Shown here: in pieces, positions 8,351-17,276 of the stretch
Layout: every line of letters starts with the position of its first letter
Position numbering within the stretch: the first letter of the stretch is position 1
Assembly: GCA_017308515.1 (NCBI GenBank)
Contig: JAFKEN010000007.1
Location: forward strand, 230,937 to 294,936
Source: Actinomycetales bacterium
GTDB lineage: Bacteria > Actinomycetota > Actinomycetes > Actinomycetales > Microbacteriaceae
Direction: 5' to 3'
Length of the DNA stretch: 64,000 nt
Notes under the pieces: model-generated
The model's database searches: none
What the model was told of the DNA's origin: nothing
Seen by the model: only the letters and a program-made list of their open reading frames with translations
Translations under genes and position numbers: made by a program

Positions 8351-9622
8351 ATGACCTTCTCCCCGCGGGGATCGACGCGAACCTCCGCGGCGCGCGCCGC
8401 GGCACCGCGCCGTACCGCGCGGCTCGTCACCCTGCTCGGGCCCGCGATCGTCGCCGGCGTCGCCTACCTCGACCCCGGCAACGTCGCGAGCAACGCGACC
8501 GCCGGCGCGCGCTACGGCTACCTGCTCGTGTGGGTCGTCGTGCTCGCCAACGCGATGGCGTGGCTCATCCAGTACCTCTCCGCGAAGCTCGGCGTGACCA
8601 CCGGCGAGAGCCTGCCGGGGCTGCTGGGGCGGCGGATGCGCTCGCGGGCCGGACGCTGGGCGTACTGGGCGCAGGCGGAGCTCGTCGCGATGGCGACCGA
8701 CGTCGCCGAGGTGCTCGGGGGCGCGATCGCGCTCAACCTGCTCTTCGGCCTGCCGCTGCTGCTGGGCGGAGCGATCACCGCCGCCGTCTCGATGGCCCTG
8801 CTCGCGCTGCAGGGCACCGCGGGCCCGAAGCCCTTCGAGCGCGTCGTCACCGGTCTCGTCGCGGTGATCGCGATCGGCTTCTGCGCCGGGCTCGTCGTCG
8901 CCCCGATCTCGCCGGTGGAGGCGCTCGGCGGGCTCGTGCCGCGCTTCGCCGACACCGGGTCGGTGCTGCTGGCCGCCTCCATCATGGGGGCGACGGTCAT
9001 GCCGCACGCGATCTACGCGCACTCCGCCCTGAGCCGCGACCGCTTCGGGCTCGTCGCCGAGGGCGAGGAGCGCCGCCGGGTGCTGCGCGCCACGCGCGTC
9101 GACGTGACCCTCGCGCTCGCGGTCGCCGGCACGGTCAACGTGGTGATCCTGCTGCTGGCCGCGTCGACCCTGCAGGGCGTGCCCGGCACCGACACCCTCG
9201 AGGGCGCCCACGCCGCGCTCGGCGCCGCCCTCGGCCCCGTGGTCGCGACCCTCTTCGCCGTCGGGCTGCTGGCCTCCGGCCTCGCGTCGACCTCGGTCGG
9301 CGCCTACGCGGGCGCGGAGATCATGCGCGGCCTGCTGCGGGTGCGCGTGCCGCTGCTCGTGCGGCGGCTGGTGACGCTCGTGCCGGCGTTCGTGATCCTC
9401 GCGCTCGGGGTGGAGCCGACGCTCGCCCTCGTGCTGAGCCAGGTGGTGCTCTCGTTCGGGATCCCGTTCGCGATCGTGCCGCTCGTGCGGCTGACCACGC
9501 GCCGCGAGCTGCTCGGCGACGCCGTCAACCGCTGGTGGACGACGGCGCTCGCCGTCGCGGCGGCCGCGCTGCTCATCGCGCTCAACGCGGCGCTGCTCGT
9601 GCTGCTCGCGTTCGGCGGGTAG
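8351..9622 (+). CDS. mntH: NRAMP manganese transporter MntH
   Basis: Proton-coupled Mn2+/Fe2+ importer, 423 residues, about eleven transmembrane helices. The TM1 metal-binding motif is present as DPGNVASNATAGARYGY near residue 38, and the TM6 motif as MGATVMPHAIYAHSAL near 215. The N-terminus is Ala/Arg-rich and cytosolic. It sits downstream of an MntR-type regulator, behind a palindromic operator candidate. Together with the CDF exporter this makes a metal homeostasis block. It converges on dedA with a 3-bp gap. Confidence 0.95.
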   Translation: MTFSPRGSTRTSAARAAAPRRTARLVTLLGPAIVAGVAYLDPGNVASNATAGARYGYLLVWVVVLANAMAWLIQYLSAKLGVTTGESLPGLLGRRMRSRAGRWAYWAQAELVAMATDVAEVLGGAIALNLLFGLPLLLGGAITAAVSMALLALQGTAGPKPFERVVTGLVAVIAIGFCAGLVVAPISPVEALGGLVPRFADTGSVLLAASIMGATVMPHAIYAHSALSRDRFGLVAEGEERRRVLRATRVDVTLALAVAGTVNVVILLLAASTLQGVPGTDTLEGAHAALGAALGPVVATLFAVGLLASGLASTSVGAYAGAEIMRGLLRVRVPLLVRRLVTLVPAFVILALGVEPTLALVLSQVVLSFGIPFAIVPLVRLTTRRELLGDAVNRWWTTALAVAAAALLIALNAALLVLLAFGG

Positions 9623-9625
9623 CCG

Positions 9626-10408
9626 TCAGCTCTGCGCGTCGCGCTCGAAGTAGTGCGCGACCGCCTCGTCCTCGCTCAGAGCGGTGTCGGTGCCCTCGCG
9701 CCGCGCCTTCCGCGCCCGGAGATTCGCGCGGATGGTGTGCCACGCGGTCGGCACGACCGCGCAGAGCACCGCGAAGATCAAGATCAGGTCGATGTAGTTC
9801 GTCACGAACGCCGACAGCGGCGGGATGAATCCCAGCAGGAACCCCGCGAAGGTCAGCAGCCCGCCCCAGATGAACGCGCCGATCGCGTTGAACAGCGAGT
9901 AGCGGCGGTAGTTCATGCGGCCGACGCCCGCGGCGACCGGCGCGAAGGTGCGCACGATCGGCACGAACCGCGCCGCGATGATCGCGAAGGGCCCGAAACG
10001 GTCGAAGAAGGCGTTGGTGCGGATCACGTTCTCCTTCGAGAAGAACCCGCTCTCCTTGCGCTCGAAGATCGGCGGTCCCGCCTTCTTGCCGATCAGATAC
10101 CCGACCTCCCCGCCGAGGAACGCGGCGAAGGAGATCGCGAGGCACGACCACCAGATCGGGATGAGGATGCCGGACTGCTCGGGCGTCATGGTGCCCTGGA
10201 AGGTCAGCAGCCCCGTGATGATCAGGAGCGTGTCGCCCGGCAGCACGAAGCCGACGAGCAGACCGGTCTCGCTGAAGATGATGAGGCACACCACGAGCAG
10301 CGCCCACGGCCCCGCCGCCTGGATGATCTCCTTCGGGTCGAGCCAGGGGATCAGCCCGGTCGGGAGCGACGCGGACGCCGCGACGAGGGCGTTCAGCGCG
10401 AGGGACAT
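9626..10408 (-). CDS. DedA-family membrane protein
   Basis: 260-residue integral membrane protein of the DedA/SNARE-associated family, thought to act in membrane homeostasis and lipid-carrier transport. The N-terminal region shows FSETGLLVGFVLPGDTLL near residue 45, then a GxxxG-containing FLGGEVGYLIGKKAG and the conserved FDRFGPFAIIAARFVPIVRTFAPVAAG near 130-155. The C-terminus is a charged tail. It is probably transcribed alone. Confidence 0.93.
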   Translation of the reverse strand: MSLALNALVAASASLPTGLIPWLDPKEIIQAAGPWALLVVCLIIFSETGLLVGFVLPGDTLLIITGLLTFQGTMTPEQSGILIPIWWSCLAISFAAFLGGEVGYLIGKKAGPPIFERKESGFFSKENVIRTNAFFDRFGPFAIIAARFVPIVRTFAPVAAGVGRMNYRRYSLFNAIGAFIWGGLLTFAGFLLGFIPPLSAFVTNYIDLILIFAVLCAVVPTAWHTIRANLRARKARREGTDTALSEDEAVAHYFERDAQS

Positions 10409-10517
10409 GGCGGCTCCTGATCGCCCGCGGGCGAGGTCGGCCGGACTCCCGAAACGGGGTCGCGGTCGGCGGATGTTCGGCTCAGCGTAGCGGCCCCCGC
10501 CCGGTGCGCCCTGAGCG

Positions 10518-12101
10518 TCAGCCTCCGAGGCTCGCGCGCAGATCCTTGCGCAGGATCTTGCCCGAGCTCGACTTCGGCACCGCCTCGATGAAGGCCACCC
10601 GGCGCACCTTCTTGTGCGGCGCGACGTGCGCCTCGACGAAGGCCATCACGGCGGCCTCGTCGAGCTCGGCCTCGCCTGCGCGCACGACGAAGGCCATCGG
10701 GATCTCGCCCGCCTCCTCGTCGGTCACCCCCACGACGGCCGCGTCGGCGATCGCCTCGTGGGTCAGCAGCAGCGCCTCCAGCTCGGCGGGAGCGACCTGG
10801 TAGCCCTTGTACTTGATGAGCTCCTTGAGCCGGTCGACGATGAAGAACTCGCCGTGCTCGCCGATCGTCGCGATGTCGCCGGTGTGCAGCCAGCCGTCCG
10901 CGTCGATCGTCTCGGCCGTCGCGTCGGGGCGGTTCAGGTAGCCGAGCATCACCTGCGGGCCGCGGATCCACAGCTCGCCCGCCGCGCTCTGCCCGCTCGC
11001 GGGTCGCTCGATGTCGGCCCCGGTCTCGGGATCGACGATCCGCACCTCGGTGTTCGGCACCGGCACCCCGATCGACCCGGTCGAGATCGGGCCCTGCTCG
11101 AGCGGCAGCACGTGCGTCACGGGGCTCGCCTCGGTCATGCCGTAGCCCTGGCGGACGCGGGTTCCCAGCCGCGTCTCCACCGCCGCCGCGAGACCCGCAT
11201 CGAGCGGGGCGGCCCCCGAGAACACCTGGCGCACCCGCGACAGGTCGTAATCGGCGACGAGGGGGTGCTTCGCAAGGGCGACCGCTACCGGGGGCGCGAT
11301 GAAGACGTAGCTGCAGGCGTGATCCTGGATGATGCGCAGGAACTCCGGCAGGTCGAACCGCGGCATCGTGACGAGCGCCGCGCGCCGTGTCAGCGCGAGG
11401 TTGAGCAGCACGGTCATCCCGTAGATGTGGAAGAACGGCAGCAGCGCGAGCAGACGGTCCTCGTGGGTGACGTCGAGCACGGGGTTGCACTGCAGCACGT
11501 TCGCGACGAGGTTCGTGTGGCTCAGCTGCACGCCCTTGGGCACCCCGGTCGTGCCCGAGGAGTAGGGCATCACGGCGACATGGGTCGCGGGGTCGAAGCT
11601 CACCTCGGGCGCGGCGTGGCCCTCGGTGAGCAGGTCGCGCAGGTTCGGGTGACCCTCCATCCCGTCGAGAACGACGACCCGGTCGGCGGGAAGGCCCACC
11701 GCCTCGGCGGCCGGCAGGGCGTTGCCGGCGAGCGGGCTCACCGTGAACAGCATCGTCGCGCCCGAGTCGCGCAGCTGGGTGGCGATCTCCTCCGGTCCGT
11801 AGAGCGCGTTGATCGTCGTCGCGGTCGCGCCCGCGCGCAGGATCCCGTGGAAGACCGTCGCGAACGCCGGCACGTTGGGCGAGTGCAGCGCCACCACGTC
11901 GCCGACCCCGATGCCGCGGGCGGCGAGCGCACCGGCGAGCGCCTCCGCCTGGGCCTTGAGCGCGCCGTAGCTCGTCTCGGCGCCCGAGGTGCCGTCGATG
12001 AGCGCGAGGCGCGCCGCGTCCTCGGGCGAGAGGTCGCCGAAGAGGAACTCGAAGATGCTGACGGCGGGGATGGTCTCGTCGGCGAAAGGACTGCGGAACA
12101 T
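10518..12101 (-). CDS. AMP-forming acyl/aryl-CoA ligase (4-coumarate-CoA ligase-like)
   Basis: Adenylate-forming enzyme, 527 residues, that activates a carboxylic acid as an acyl-AMP and then a CoA thioester. Core motifs: YSSGTTGVPKGVQLSH near 170, YGMTEASPV near 320, GWLHTGDIA near 400, VDRLKELIKYKGYQVAP near 420, and the catalytic Lys segment SSSGKILRKDLR at the C-terminus. The start is placed at the ATG preceded by AAGGAG with 6-nt spacing, not at an upstream Met. Overall form is closest to 4CL-like ligases, but the substrate cannot be told from sequence. Confidence 0.88.
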   Translation of the reverse strand: MFRSPFADETIPAVSIFEFLFGDLSPEDAARLALIDGTSGAETSYGALKAQAEALAGALAARGIGVGDVVALHSPNVPAFATVFHGILRAGATATTINALYGPEEIATQLRDSGATMLFTVSPLAGNALPAAEAVGLPADRVVVLDGMEGHPNLRDLLTEGHAAPEVSFDPATHVAVMPYSSGTTGVPKGVQLSHTNLVANVLQCNPVLDVTHEDRLLALLPFFHIYGMTVLLNLALTRRAALVTMPRFDLPEFLRIIQDHACSYVFIAPPVAVALAKHPLVADYDLSRVRQVFSGAAPLDAGLAAAVETRLGTRVRQGYGMTEASPVTHVLPLEQGPISTGSIGVPVPNTEVRIVDPETGADIERPASGQSAAGELWIRGPQVMLGYLNRPDATAETIDADGWLHTGDIATIGEHGEFFIVDRLKELIKYKGYQVAPAELEALLLTHEAIADAAVVGVTDEEAGEIPMAFVVRAGEAELDEAAVMAFVEAHVAPHKKVRRVAFIEAVPKSSSGKILRKDLRASLGG

Positions 12102-12191
12102 GCGATCTCCTTCGATCGTGCTCACCCGGCGGCGTCGGTGCCGCGCCTGCAAGCGACCCTACGCCCGGGCCCGCGATGCCCCAACGCCGCG

Positions 12192-12275
12192 TGGTGCGGG
12201 AGGGGGGACTCGAACCCCCACGTCTAGGACACGGGAACCTAAATCCCGCGCGTCTGCCAGTTCCGCCACTCCCGC
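12192..12275 (-). tRNA. tRNA-Leu (anticodon UAG)
   Basis: A cloverleaf folds on the minus strand: acceptor GCGGGAG/CTCCCGC, a 5-bp anticodon stem CGGGA/TCCCG closing the 7-nt loop TTTAGGT (anticodon TAG), a long variable arm as expected for Leu, and GGTTCGAGTCC in the T arm. The discriminator A and CCA end are encoded. It would read CUA codons, which are rare in this genome. Confidence 0.95.
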
Positions 12276-12295
12276 GCGCTCGGCGCGGCGTCAGT

Positions 12296-13609
12296 CTAGG
12301 GCGTGGGGCCGCCGCCGCCCGGCTCAGCCGCCGCCGCGGCGGGGGCCGGCTCCCCGCGCCGCACGAGTACCGTCGCCGGCACATGGCGCGGCAGGCTGAG
12401 GCGCAGGATGCCTGAGCCGGCGAGGCCGAGCACCCCCACCACGACGGCGGCGGCGGGCAGCGAGGCGAGGGCCGTGATCGCCGCGATGACGAGCGGGATC
12501 GCCGCCGAGCCGACGTCGGCCGTGAAGCGCCAGGCGCCGAGGAAGGGGGCCGGGTCGCGCCGGTCGGCGAGGTCGGCGCCGAGGGTCATGAGGATCCCGC
12601 TGCTGATGCCGTTGGTGAGCGCGAGCAGTCCCGTGATCGCGACGAACCAGCCCGCGGCGCCGGGCAGGTCGTGGGTGAGGCCGAGCACGATGTGCCAGAG
12701 GCCGAGGCCGGCGAGGGCGGGCACGGCCACCCAGAGGCGGCCGAAGCGGTCCATGATCCAGCCGCCCGTGTAGAAGAGCGTGAAGTCGACGAGGCCGCCG
12801 AGGCCGATGACGAGCGCGGCGAGCGAGTCGGGCAGGCCGATGCTGAGCGCCCACAGCGGCAGGATCACCTGGCGGCTCGCGCGCAGCGCCGAGAACAGCG
12901 CGGCCCCGAGGCCGACGCTCGCGAGCACGCGCGCGTGGCGCCGCCAGGTGCGGAACACCCCCTGCGCCTCGCGCCGCACCTCGATCTCGCCGGTGCGCGC
13001 CGCGACCGCGCGCGAGCCGGGCCGGCCGAAGGTCGCCTCGGGGTCGCGCAGCACGAGCAGCGCGAGGATCGCGAGCGCCGCCCCGCCGATGAGCACGGCG
13101 AAGCCGAGCACCGGGGCCCCGGTCAGCTGGATCACGACCGACATGACAACGGGCCCGACGAACAGCCCCAGCCGGTGCACCCCGCCGAGGGTCGACAGCG
13201 CCCGCGCCCTCTGGTGCAGCGGCACGTAGCTGGTGAGGAACGCGTGCCGCGCGAGCGCGAAGGTCGACGCCGCGACCCCGATCACGAACACCGCGACCCC
13301 GAGCGTCAGCGGGTCGCGCGCGAGCAGCGCGATGACGCCGCCGCCGATCGCGATGACGGCCGCGCCGATCATCGCCCAGCGCTCGCCGATGCGGCCGACG
13401 ACGAGGCCGCTGGGGATGTCGCCCAGCACCTCCCCGATGAGCAGGGTCGCCGCGATGAGGCCCGCGAGCGCGAGGCTCGCCCCCAGGTCGTCGGCGACCG
13501 TCGGGATCACCGGCAGCATCGCGCCCTGCGCCGTCGAGAACAGGAAGGTCGGCAGGAACGCGGCCACCACGACCGAGCGCCAGCGGAAGGTCGTGGGGGG
13601 AGTGCTCAT
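12296..13609 (-). CDS. Major facilitator superfamily transporter
   Basis: 437-residue protein with about twelve predicted helices in two halves and a central cytosolic loop (residues about 195-225). The loop-2 region reads GLVVGRIGERWAMIG, a form of the MFS motif A (GxxxDRxGRR), and a weaker copy WIMDRFGRLWVA starts the second half. The C-terminal tail is Ala/Pro-rich. Substrate is not evident; drug or sugar efflux is possible. Ends 20 bp from the tRNA-Leu gene on the same strand. Confidence 0.85.
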   Translation of the reverse strand: MSTPPTTFRWRSVVVAAFLPTFLFSTAQGAMLPVIPTVADDLGASLALAGLIAATLLIGEVLGDIPSGLVVGRIGERWAMIGAAVIAIGGGVIALLARDPLTLGVAVFVIGVAASTFALARHAFLTSYVPLHQRARALSTLGGVHRLGLFVGPVVMSVVIQLTGAPVLGFAVLIGGAALAILALLVLRDPEATFGRPGSRAVAARTGEIEVRREAQGVFRTWRRHARVLASVGLGAALFSALRASRQVILPLWALSIGLPDSLAALVIGLGGLVDFTLFYTGGWIMDRFGRLWVAVPALAGLGLWHIVLGLTHDLPGAAGWFVAITGLLALTNGISSGILMTLGADLADRRDPAPFLGAWRFTADVGSAAIPLVIAAITALASLPAAAVVVGVLGLAGSGILRLSLPRHVPATVLVRRGEPAPAAAAAEPGGGGPTP

Positions 13610-13646
13610 GGCCGTCCCACGTTACGCCGCCGCCGCGGAGCGGGTG

Positions 13647-15449
13647 CTACGGGATGTCGCCGACCCCGAACAGCCCGCGGCCGTGCGTGTCGAGCACCTC
13701 GTAGGCCTCCGCGAAGGTCGAGGGTTCGGGTGCGCGCGGGTCGTACTTGGCCAGCAGGATGCCGAGCAACCCCTTCGCGGGCGAGCTGAGCGGCTTGTCG
13801 CGGTTCGCGTGTGCGGGGTGGGCCGGGTCTGCTTCGGGGTTCGGCGGGGTCCACGCGGGATGCACCCGCGGCCACGTGGAGGGATCCCGCGGCGCGTCGA
13901 GCGTGATCGCCGAGAACAGGTCGGGCGCGCCCGCGTCGCGTGCGGTGAGCGGTTCGAGGCCGTGCAGTCGGCTGAGGGTCGCCATGAGCGATCCGTGGTG
14001 CATCTCGTCGTGGATCACGGTGCCCGCCGCCGTGTACGCGCTCACCGCGATCGCCGGCACCCGCCCGCCCAGCCGGTCGAAGGTGAAGCCCATCTCGCCG
14101 GCGCCCCCGCCGTCGGGCGCCACGGCGGGCGGCGGCGGCACGTGGTCGTAGGTGCCGCCGTGCTCGTCGAAGGTGATGAGCAGCAGGGTGTTGAGGGCGT
14201 TCGAGCCGGTCGCGCTCGCGGAGGTGCGGATCGCGTCGTACACCCGGGCGACGAGCGCCTCCCCGGCGCGCACATCCGACTCGGCGCTGTCGTAGACCTC
14301 GCTGCCGTCGACGTCGGAGCGGCGCACCTGCCCCACCGGCGGGTGGAAGTCGTTGTGGTTGAAGACCAGGCGCGGCTCGATGAACGCGTAGGCGGGCAGG
14401 GTGCCGTCGGCGGCATCCCGCTCGAACTGGGCCATGTCAGCGAAGTGCGCGGTCTTCCAGTACTTCTCGAGCGCGGGCGCGTGGATCATGCCGGTGTACG
14501 ACACGAGCGACAGCGCGTCGAAGTAGATGCGCCAGTCGAGCCCGGCCTCCTCGAGCCGGTCGAACACGGTCGGGGCGGCGGGCGCGTCGAGCCACTTGCG
14601 GTAGCCGCCGCCGTGCTGGTTGGTGACGTAGCCGTGCGAGGTGCTCGCGTGGAAGAACGAGCGGTTGCAGAAGGTCTGCGAGGGCACCGCCGCGAACCAG
14701 TTGTCGTAGACCGCGAACCCGCGCGCGAGGGTCGACAGCACCGGCAGCATCTCGGGGGTGAATCCGCCCATCGCGCGGGCGAGCTCCTCGGTCGTCGCGT
14801 CGCGCCCGTGCGCCTCGCGCCACACGGCCGCGTAGTCGCGCACGAATCCGCTCATGGTGGGCGCGGTGCCGGGCGGGGGAGCGTTGTAGGGCTCGCGCAT
14901 GTCGGCGACGCGCGCGTTCTCGTTGCCGTCGGGGTCGACCGCGCCGAACCACTGGGTGTTGACGTGCGGGTACTCCTCGCCCGGGTCGGGGTCGGGGCTG
15001 CGCATGATCTCGTCGGTGCCGCCGGCGTACACCTGCGCGGGGATCACCGTGCCGTCGGGTGCCGTGTTCGTGTAGTCGCCGTAGTCGAGCCCCGCGAAGC
15101 TCTGCTCGCGCGGCGGCGGCGCGTCGGGCCCGTAGAGCCGGCCGAGCAGGTTGTCGAAGGAGCGGTTCTCGCCCATCAGCACGACGACGTGCGCGAACCC
15201 GGGCGGGTCGGTCGGCGTCGGGACGGGGAACGTCGGCTCGGGGCGCGGACCCGCACTGGATGCCCCGACAGCCCCGGCGACGGCCCCGACGCCCAGCCCC
15301 GCGGCCCCGATCGCGGCGGCGGTGAGGAAGGCGCGGCGGTTGGTCTGGGTGGGCGTCGATTTCGCAGTCGGCGGTCTCGCTGCACTAGACGATGTGCTGC
15401 GGGCGGGATCTGTCGGTGTCGTCTCATCGCGCGGCTCACCGTCGCTCAT
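13647..15449 (-). CDS. Tat-exported phosphoesterase (AcpA / phospholipase C family)
   Basis: 600-residue secreted enzyme. After a 36-residue Ser/Thr/Pro-rich start it has a twin-arginine signal (TNRRAFLT followed by an Ala/Gly-rich hydrophobic stretch). The mature part opens with VVVLMGENRSFDNLLGRLYG, the metal/nucleophile segment of the phosphoesterase family that includes phospholipases C and acid phosphatases. Later come FIEPRLVFNHNDFHPP and TFDEHGGTYDHVPPP near 420. Likely role is phosphate scavenging from phosphomonoesters or phospholipids outside the cell. The AT-richer island starts just upstream. Confidence 0.87.
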   Translation of the reverse strand: MSDGEPRDETTPTDPARSTSSSAARPPTAKSTPTQTNRRAFLTAAAIGAAGLGVGAVAGAVGASSAGPRPEPTFPVPTPTDPPGFAHVVVLMGENRSFDNLLGRLYGPDAPPPREQSFAGLDYGDYTNTAPDGTVIPAQVYAGGTDEIMRSPDPDPGEEYPHVNTQWFGAVDPDGNENARVADMREPYNAPPPGTAPTMSGFVRDYAAVWREAHGRDATTEELARAMGGFTPEMLPVLSTLARGFAVYDNWFAAVPSQTFCNRSFFHASTSHGYVTNQHGGGYRKWLDAPAAPTVFDRLEEAGLDWRIYFDALSLVSYTGMIHAPALEKYWKTAHFADMAQFERDAADGTLPAYAFIEPRLVFNHNDFHPPVGQVRRSDVDGSEVYDSAESDVRAGEALVARVYDAIRTSASATGSNALNTLLLITFDEHGGTYDHVPPPPAVAPDGGGAGEMGFTFDRLGGRVPAIAVSAYTAAGTVIHDEMHHGSLMATLSRLHGLEPLTARDAGAPDLFSAITLDAPRDPSTWPRVHPAWTPPNPEADPAHPAHANRDKPLSSPAKGLLGILLAKYDPRAPEPSTFAEAYEVLDTHGRGLFGVGDIP

Positions 15450-15847
15450 GGACAGTGCCTCGCCGAGTTCGGCCGCCGCGCTGGATCGAGGATCCTGCGC
15501 CCAGTGGGCCGGCCCGCGGGGGTCTCCACCCCTCTGCTAGCCGGCAGGTCTGAGCGAAACCACACCGGCGTCGACGCGGGACCGGGCCCCGTGCCCAATT
15601 GCATACGGTCAAGGTTCCGTTGCAGCCGACCGAATCGTCGTAGGCGCCTGGTCATGGTGCGACTCAAAGATCCCAAGCAGCGTCTCGGGCCTGGCGGAAC
15701 CAGATCTGTGTGACGCAAAATGGCGCCTCGTGCGGGGCGAGGCTGATGCTTGACTGAGCGCCTGACCAGACGTGAACTGTTCGATGCCCTAGAAGACTGA
15801 CGAACAAGTGGCATTCGCATCTCTACGAGCCCAGCGACCGGCGAACA
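15450..15847. other. Intergenic stretch at the left edge of the AT-richer island
   Basis: Between the phosphoesterase start and the Nudix stop. Base composition drops from the very high GC of the flanks across this stretch. I see no tRNA, integrase, transposase or inverted repeat. The only long open frame (minus strand, 15446-15820) has Arg/Pro/Ser-rich low-complexity content and overlaps the phosphoesterase start, so I do not call it a gene. The phosphoesterase promoter must lie here. Confidence 0.5.
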
Positions 15848-16291
15848 TCAGTTCCCTGGCCAGTCGTACTCGGAGTAGGGGTTGCCTATTCTAATTTGGT
15901 CAATCGCGTAAGCCACGGCCGGAATCATGTTCGCGGGAAGTCGTGCCATATCGTTCCACTCGAGTCGATTCGCCTTGTCGGGTTCCAATAGCTTTGGTCT
16001 GCCAGCCCATCGAGTTGCAACAAAATACAAATCCACGTAGTCGGGATCACCGTGGCGATGCATCGTGTGCCTAAGAGCGAGATTGGCCGGACGCAGGGTC
16101 ACACCGACCTCTTCGAGGCACTCGCGCAACATTCCCTCCATGGCGCTTTCACCCGCCTCGACGTGGCCGGCCGGAAGGCTCATCCGATCGTCCTCCCACC
16201 CGGTGCCGGACCGGCCGAGAAGAAGAATGCGACCCCTCGAGTCAACTAAGACCAGATAGACCGCGATCGCGACGCGATGCCGTTCGCTCAT
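15848..16291 (-). CDS. Nudix hydrolase
   Basis: 147-residue soluble pyrophosphohydrolase of unknown substrate. The complete Nudix box is visible near residues 42-64 as GHVEAGESAMEGMLRECLEEVGV, written here only to show G-x5-E-x7-REUxEExGU with all catalytic Glu residues present; it is preceded by SLPA. The ATG start has AAAGG 9 nt upstream. It lies 13 bp after the oxidoreductase stop codon and is the last gene of the three-gene island operon. Codon use is less GC-biased than the flanks, which suggests horizontal acquisition. Confidence 0.88.
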   Translation of the reverse strand: MSERHRVAIAVYLVLVDSRGRILLLGRSGTGWEDDRMSLPAGHVEAGESAMEGMLRECLEEVGVTLRPANLALRHTMHRHGDPDYVDLYFVATRWAGRPKLLEPDKANRLEWNDMARLPANMIPAVAYAIDQIRIGNPYSEYDWPGN

Positions 16292-16304
16292 TGTTGACAC
16301 CTTT

Positions 16305-17276
16305 CTAGGCGAACCCAAGTCTCGCGCACACCGCGTCGAGGGCGTCCAAGACCCGAACGCTTTCTTCGATTGGTGCTGGTGAGTCGATCTCACCACTGCT
16401 GGTCAGTGCCGACTCAAGCAATCTCTGATAGCCGTTTCGAAGGTATCCGGAGTTCAGGCCGGAGAGCGTGCTGTTCTCCACCGCCTTCTCGCCCAGTGCG
16501 CTGGCCGACGGCTCAAACCTCTGCAGTTGGATCGTGGTCAGGTCATGGGCAGTGACTCGCCCTCGCTCGGCCGTGATATCAACCTCAAACTCAAACCTGT
16601 TCGCGGCGTTTGAAATTAGCACGTCGCAAACGCCGCCAGTGTCGTCGACGAATTGCAGCGAGCAAGCAAATCTCCCACCAGAAGTCCGCACCGCAGACGC
16701 GGAGGCAATCGTTGAGGCGGGGAAGATGGAAAGGGCAAAGTCGACGGCATGAATGCCAACGGCATACATGAATGACTTTTCGGCGCTGGCGAAGTCCCAA
16801 ATCGGACCGAGTGGCTTGCGCGACCGCACTGCCACTCGCGCATATCGAGCGCGCCCGACCGCAGATAGCGCACCCAGCGTACCGATCGATACGTCCGCGA
16901 AGCGGAAGTTGAACCCTGCGGTTGCGACGCCAGAGGAGGTTGAGTGACTAGCTAGCACGCTGGCAAGCTCCTGCCCGCTGGGAGCCGGCGGCTTCTCGAT
17001 ATAGGCGTTGAGGCCGTTCGCGAGAGCAGCGTCCAGCGTTGCGAGATGCACGTCGGGGGTCGCGGCGGCAACCACCATGGCGAGATGCGATAAGCCAACA
17101 AGATCATCGATCGTGTGCGAGACATAGGGGATGCTCCACCGGCGAGCGAACGCCGTGGCTTTGGCGGCGTCACGTGACATAACAGAGCATACTTCGACTT
17201 GCGGGATGGCTCGCAGCGCTGGTAGCAGGTTCTCTTGCATGTGTGCGCCCGCGCCCACTAATCCGACGCGAATCAC
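16305..17276 (-). CDS. Gfo/Idh/MocA-family NAD(P)-dependent oxidoreductase
   Basis: 323-residue oxidoreductase. An N-terminal Rossmann fold begins VGLVGAGAHMQENLLPAL, and the family EKPP motif appears as YIEKPPAPSG near residue 93. The C-terminal sheet domain has GIHAVDFALSIF near 175, where the catalytic His is usually found. The family oxidises or reduces sugars, inositols and sugar nucleotides, but the substrate here is unknown. Its GTG start overlaps the stop of the upstream fusion gene (GTGA), so the two are coupled. AT-richer than flanking genes. Confidence 0.85.
   Translation of the reverse strand: MIRVGLVGAGAHMQENLLPALRAIPQVEVCSVMSRDAAKATAFARRWSIPYVSHTIDDLVGLSHLAMVVAAATPDVHLATLDAALANGLNAYIEKPPAPSGQELASVLASHSTSSGVATAGFNFRFADVSIGTLGALSAVGRARYARVAVRSRKPLGPIWDFASAEKSFMYAVGIHAVDFALSIFPASTIASASAVRTSGGRFACSLQFVDDTGGVCDVLISNAANRFEFEVDITAERGRVTAHDLTTIQLQRFEPSASALGEKAVENSTLSGLNSGYLRNGYQRLLESALTSSGEIDSPAPIEESVRVLDALDAVCARLGFA

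Noticed and set aside
15446..15820. Minus-strand open frame of 124 codons at the island's left edge
   Set aside because: Arg/Pro/Ser-rich composition with no motif, no Shine-Dalgarno, and it overlaps the phosphoesterase start.
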